From: Pseudomonas viridiflava
GTDB lineage: Bacteria > Pseudomonadota > Gammaproteobacteria > Pseudomonadales > Pseudomonadaceae
Assembly: GCF_900583165.1 (NCBI RefSeq)
Contig: NZ_UTKY01000024.1
Location: 1-64,000, forward strand
Reading direction: 5' to 3'
Length of the DNA stretch: 64,000 nucleotides
Shown one piece after another: positions 63,790 to 64,000 of the stretch. The translations under genes and the position numbers were made by a program. The stretch's first letter is position 1. Each line of letters opens with the position of its first letter. The notes below the pieces were generated by a model. That model had not been told where the DNA came from. It worked only from the letters and a program-made list of their open reading frames with translations, and did no database searches.

Positions 63790-64000
63790 CTATCCGCGTG
63801 GAGTGCGGCCGGAGACAAAGTGACCAACGTCATTAAAGCCAGGCGTAGACGAATGCCCCGGCGTCACCAACGAGTCGATAAACGCCTCATCTTCAGCCGT
63901 AATCTGCACCGCCAGCGCACCGGTGTAGGCATCCCACTGCGCCTCGGTACGCGGCCCGACAATCGCCGAACTCACCGCGCCGTTGTTCAGCACCCAGGCA
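63790..64000 (-). CDS. Aldo/keto reductase, C-terminal part (cut at window edge)
   Basis: The last 70 residues of an aldo/keto reductase; the gene runs beyond the window. Visible AWVLNNGAVSSAIVGPRTEAQWDAYTGALAVQITAEDEAFID is the conserved AKR C-terminal NADPH-binding region (the IVGPRT segment), and DSLVTPGHSSTPGFND is a typical YghZ/general-stress-type tail. Active-site residues lie outside the window. Confidence 0.85.
   Translation of the reverse strand, partial: AWVLNNGAVSSAIVGPRTEAQWDAYTGALAVQITAEDEAFIDSLVTPGHSSTPGFNDVGHFVSGRTPRG

Overview
The window reads as chromosome of a fluorescent pseudomonad (Pseudomonas fluorescens group). This rests on GC-rich coding sequence with tightly packed operons, REP-type palindromes with GTGGGAG ends, an MvaT/MvaU-type xenogeneic silencer in place of H-NS, and Pseudomonas-like GalU, Gor, AhpC/AhpF, GloA, Hpd and ModABC proteins. 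No rRNA, CRISPR array, prophage or complete insertion sequence is visible. One tRNA (Leu, UAA anticodon) is present.

Layout. 1-6435: REP/REPIN repeats, a PPK2 polyphosphate kinase divergent from a complete pstSCAB phosphate importer behind a Pho-box-like site, then a Fic-fold protein with a substituted catalytic His and a HAD-type protein, apparently all one operon. 6460-8818: remnant of an isochorismatase-family gene and a soluble hybrid histidine kinase. 9107-17064: accessory metabolic block with a LysR regulator, an EamA transporter and SDR oxidoreductase, then an AraC regulator divergent from two MFS transporters and a dimethylformamidase-large-subunit-like protein. 17144-26981: tRNA-Leu, then deoC divergent from a sugar/polyol catabolic operon (DeoR regulator, RbsB-like binding protein, Zn-dehydrogenase, FGGY kinase, SorC regulator, RbsA-like ATPase, RbsC-like permease, HAD phosphatase), with clear promoters and a shared operator half-site.

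26999-36843: mostly single-gene functions: small zinc-ribbon-like protein, DinB protein, LysE exporter, orphan arsB, azlCD, a small lipoprotein, a DUF1275 protein, an ABC-F ATPase and topoisomerase IB, then the molybdate importer modABC (to 38276) with a near-perfect ModE-type operator. 38388-44912: nitronate monooxygenase, an Asp-nucleophile alpha/beta hydrolase divergent from a CGNR zinc-finger regulator across an intergenic region with three matched inverted repeats, alkylation repair genes alkB and ada (Ada lacks three of four N-terminal zinc cysteines), and several small or lipoprotein genes. 45191-53791: galU, gor, a KfrA-like coiled-coil protein divergent from a tyrosine recombinase, ahpC, ahpF, gloA, a secreted DUF4946-like protein and the MvaU/MvaV-type silencer. 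53990-64000: CSS-motif EAL phosphodiesterase, a five-gene chaperone-usher fimbrial operon with two chaperones, hpd, rarD and the C-terminal end of an aldo/keto reductase cut by the window edge.

The most unusual items are the Fic-like gene co-transcribed with pst, the triple GTAAC/GTTAC inverted-repeat region, the KfrA/recombinase pair with a strong palindrome, the zinc-site-depleted Ada, and the solitary dimethylformamidase-like gene with its own transporters and regulator. No wholly new system is proven by the sequence alone. All family assignments are by reading protein motifs, not by database search.
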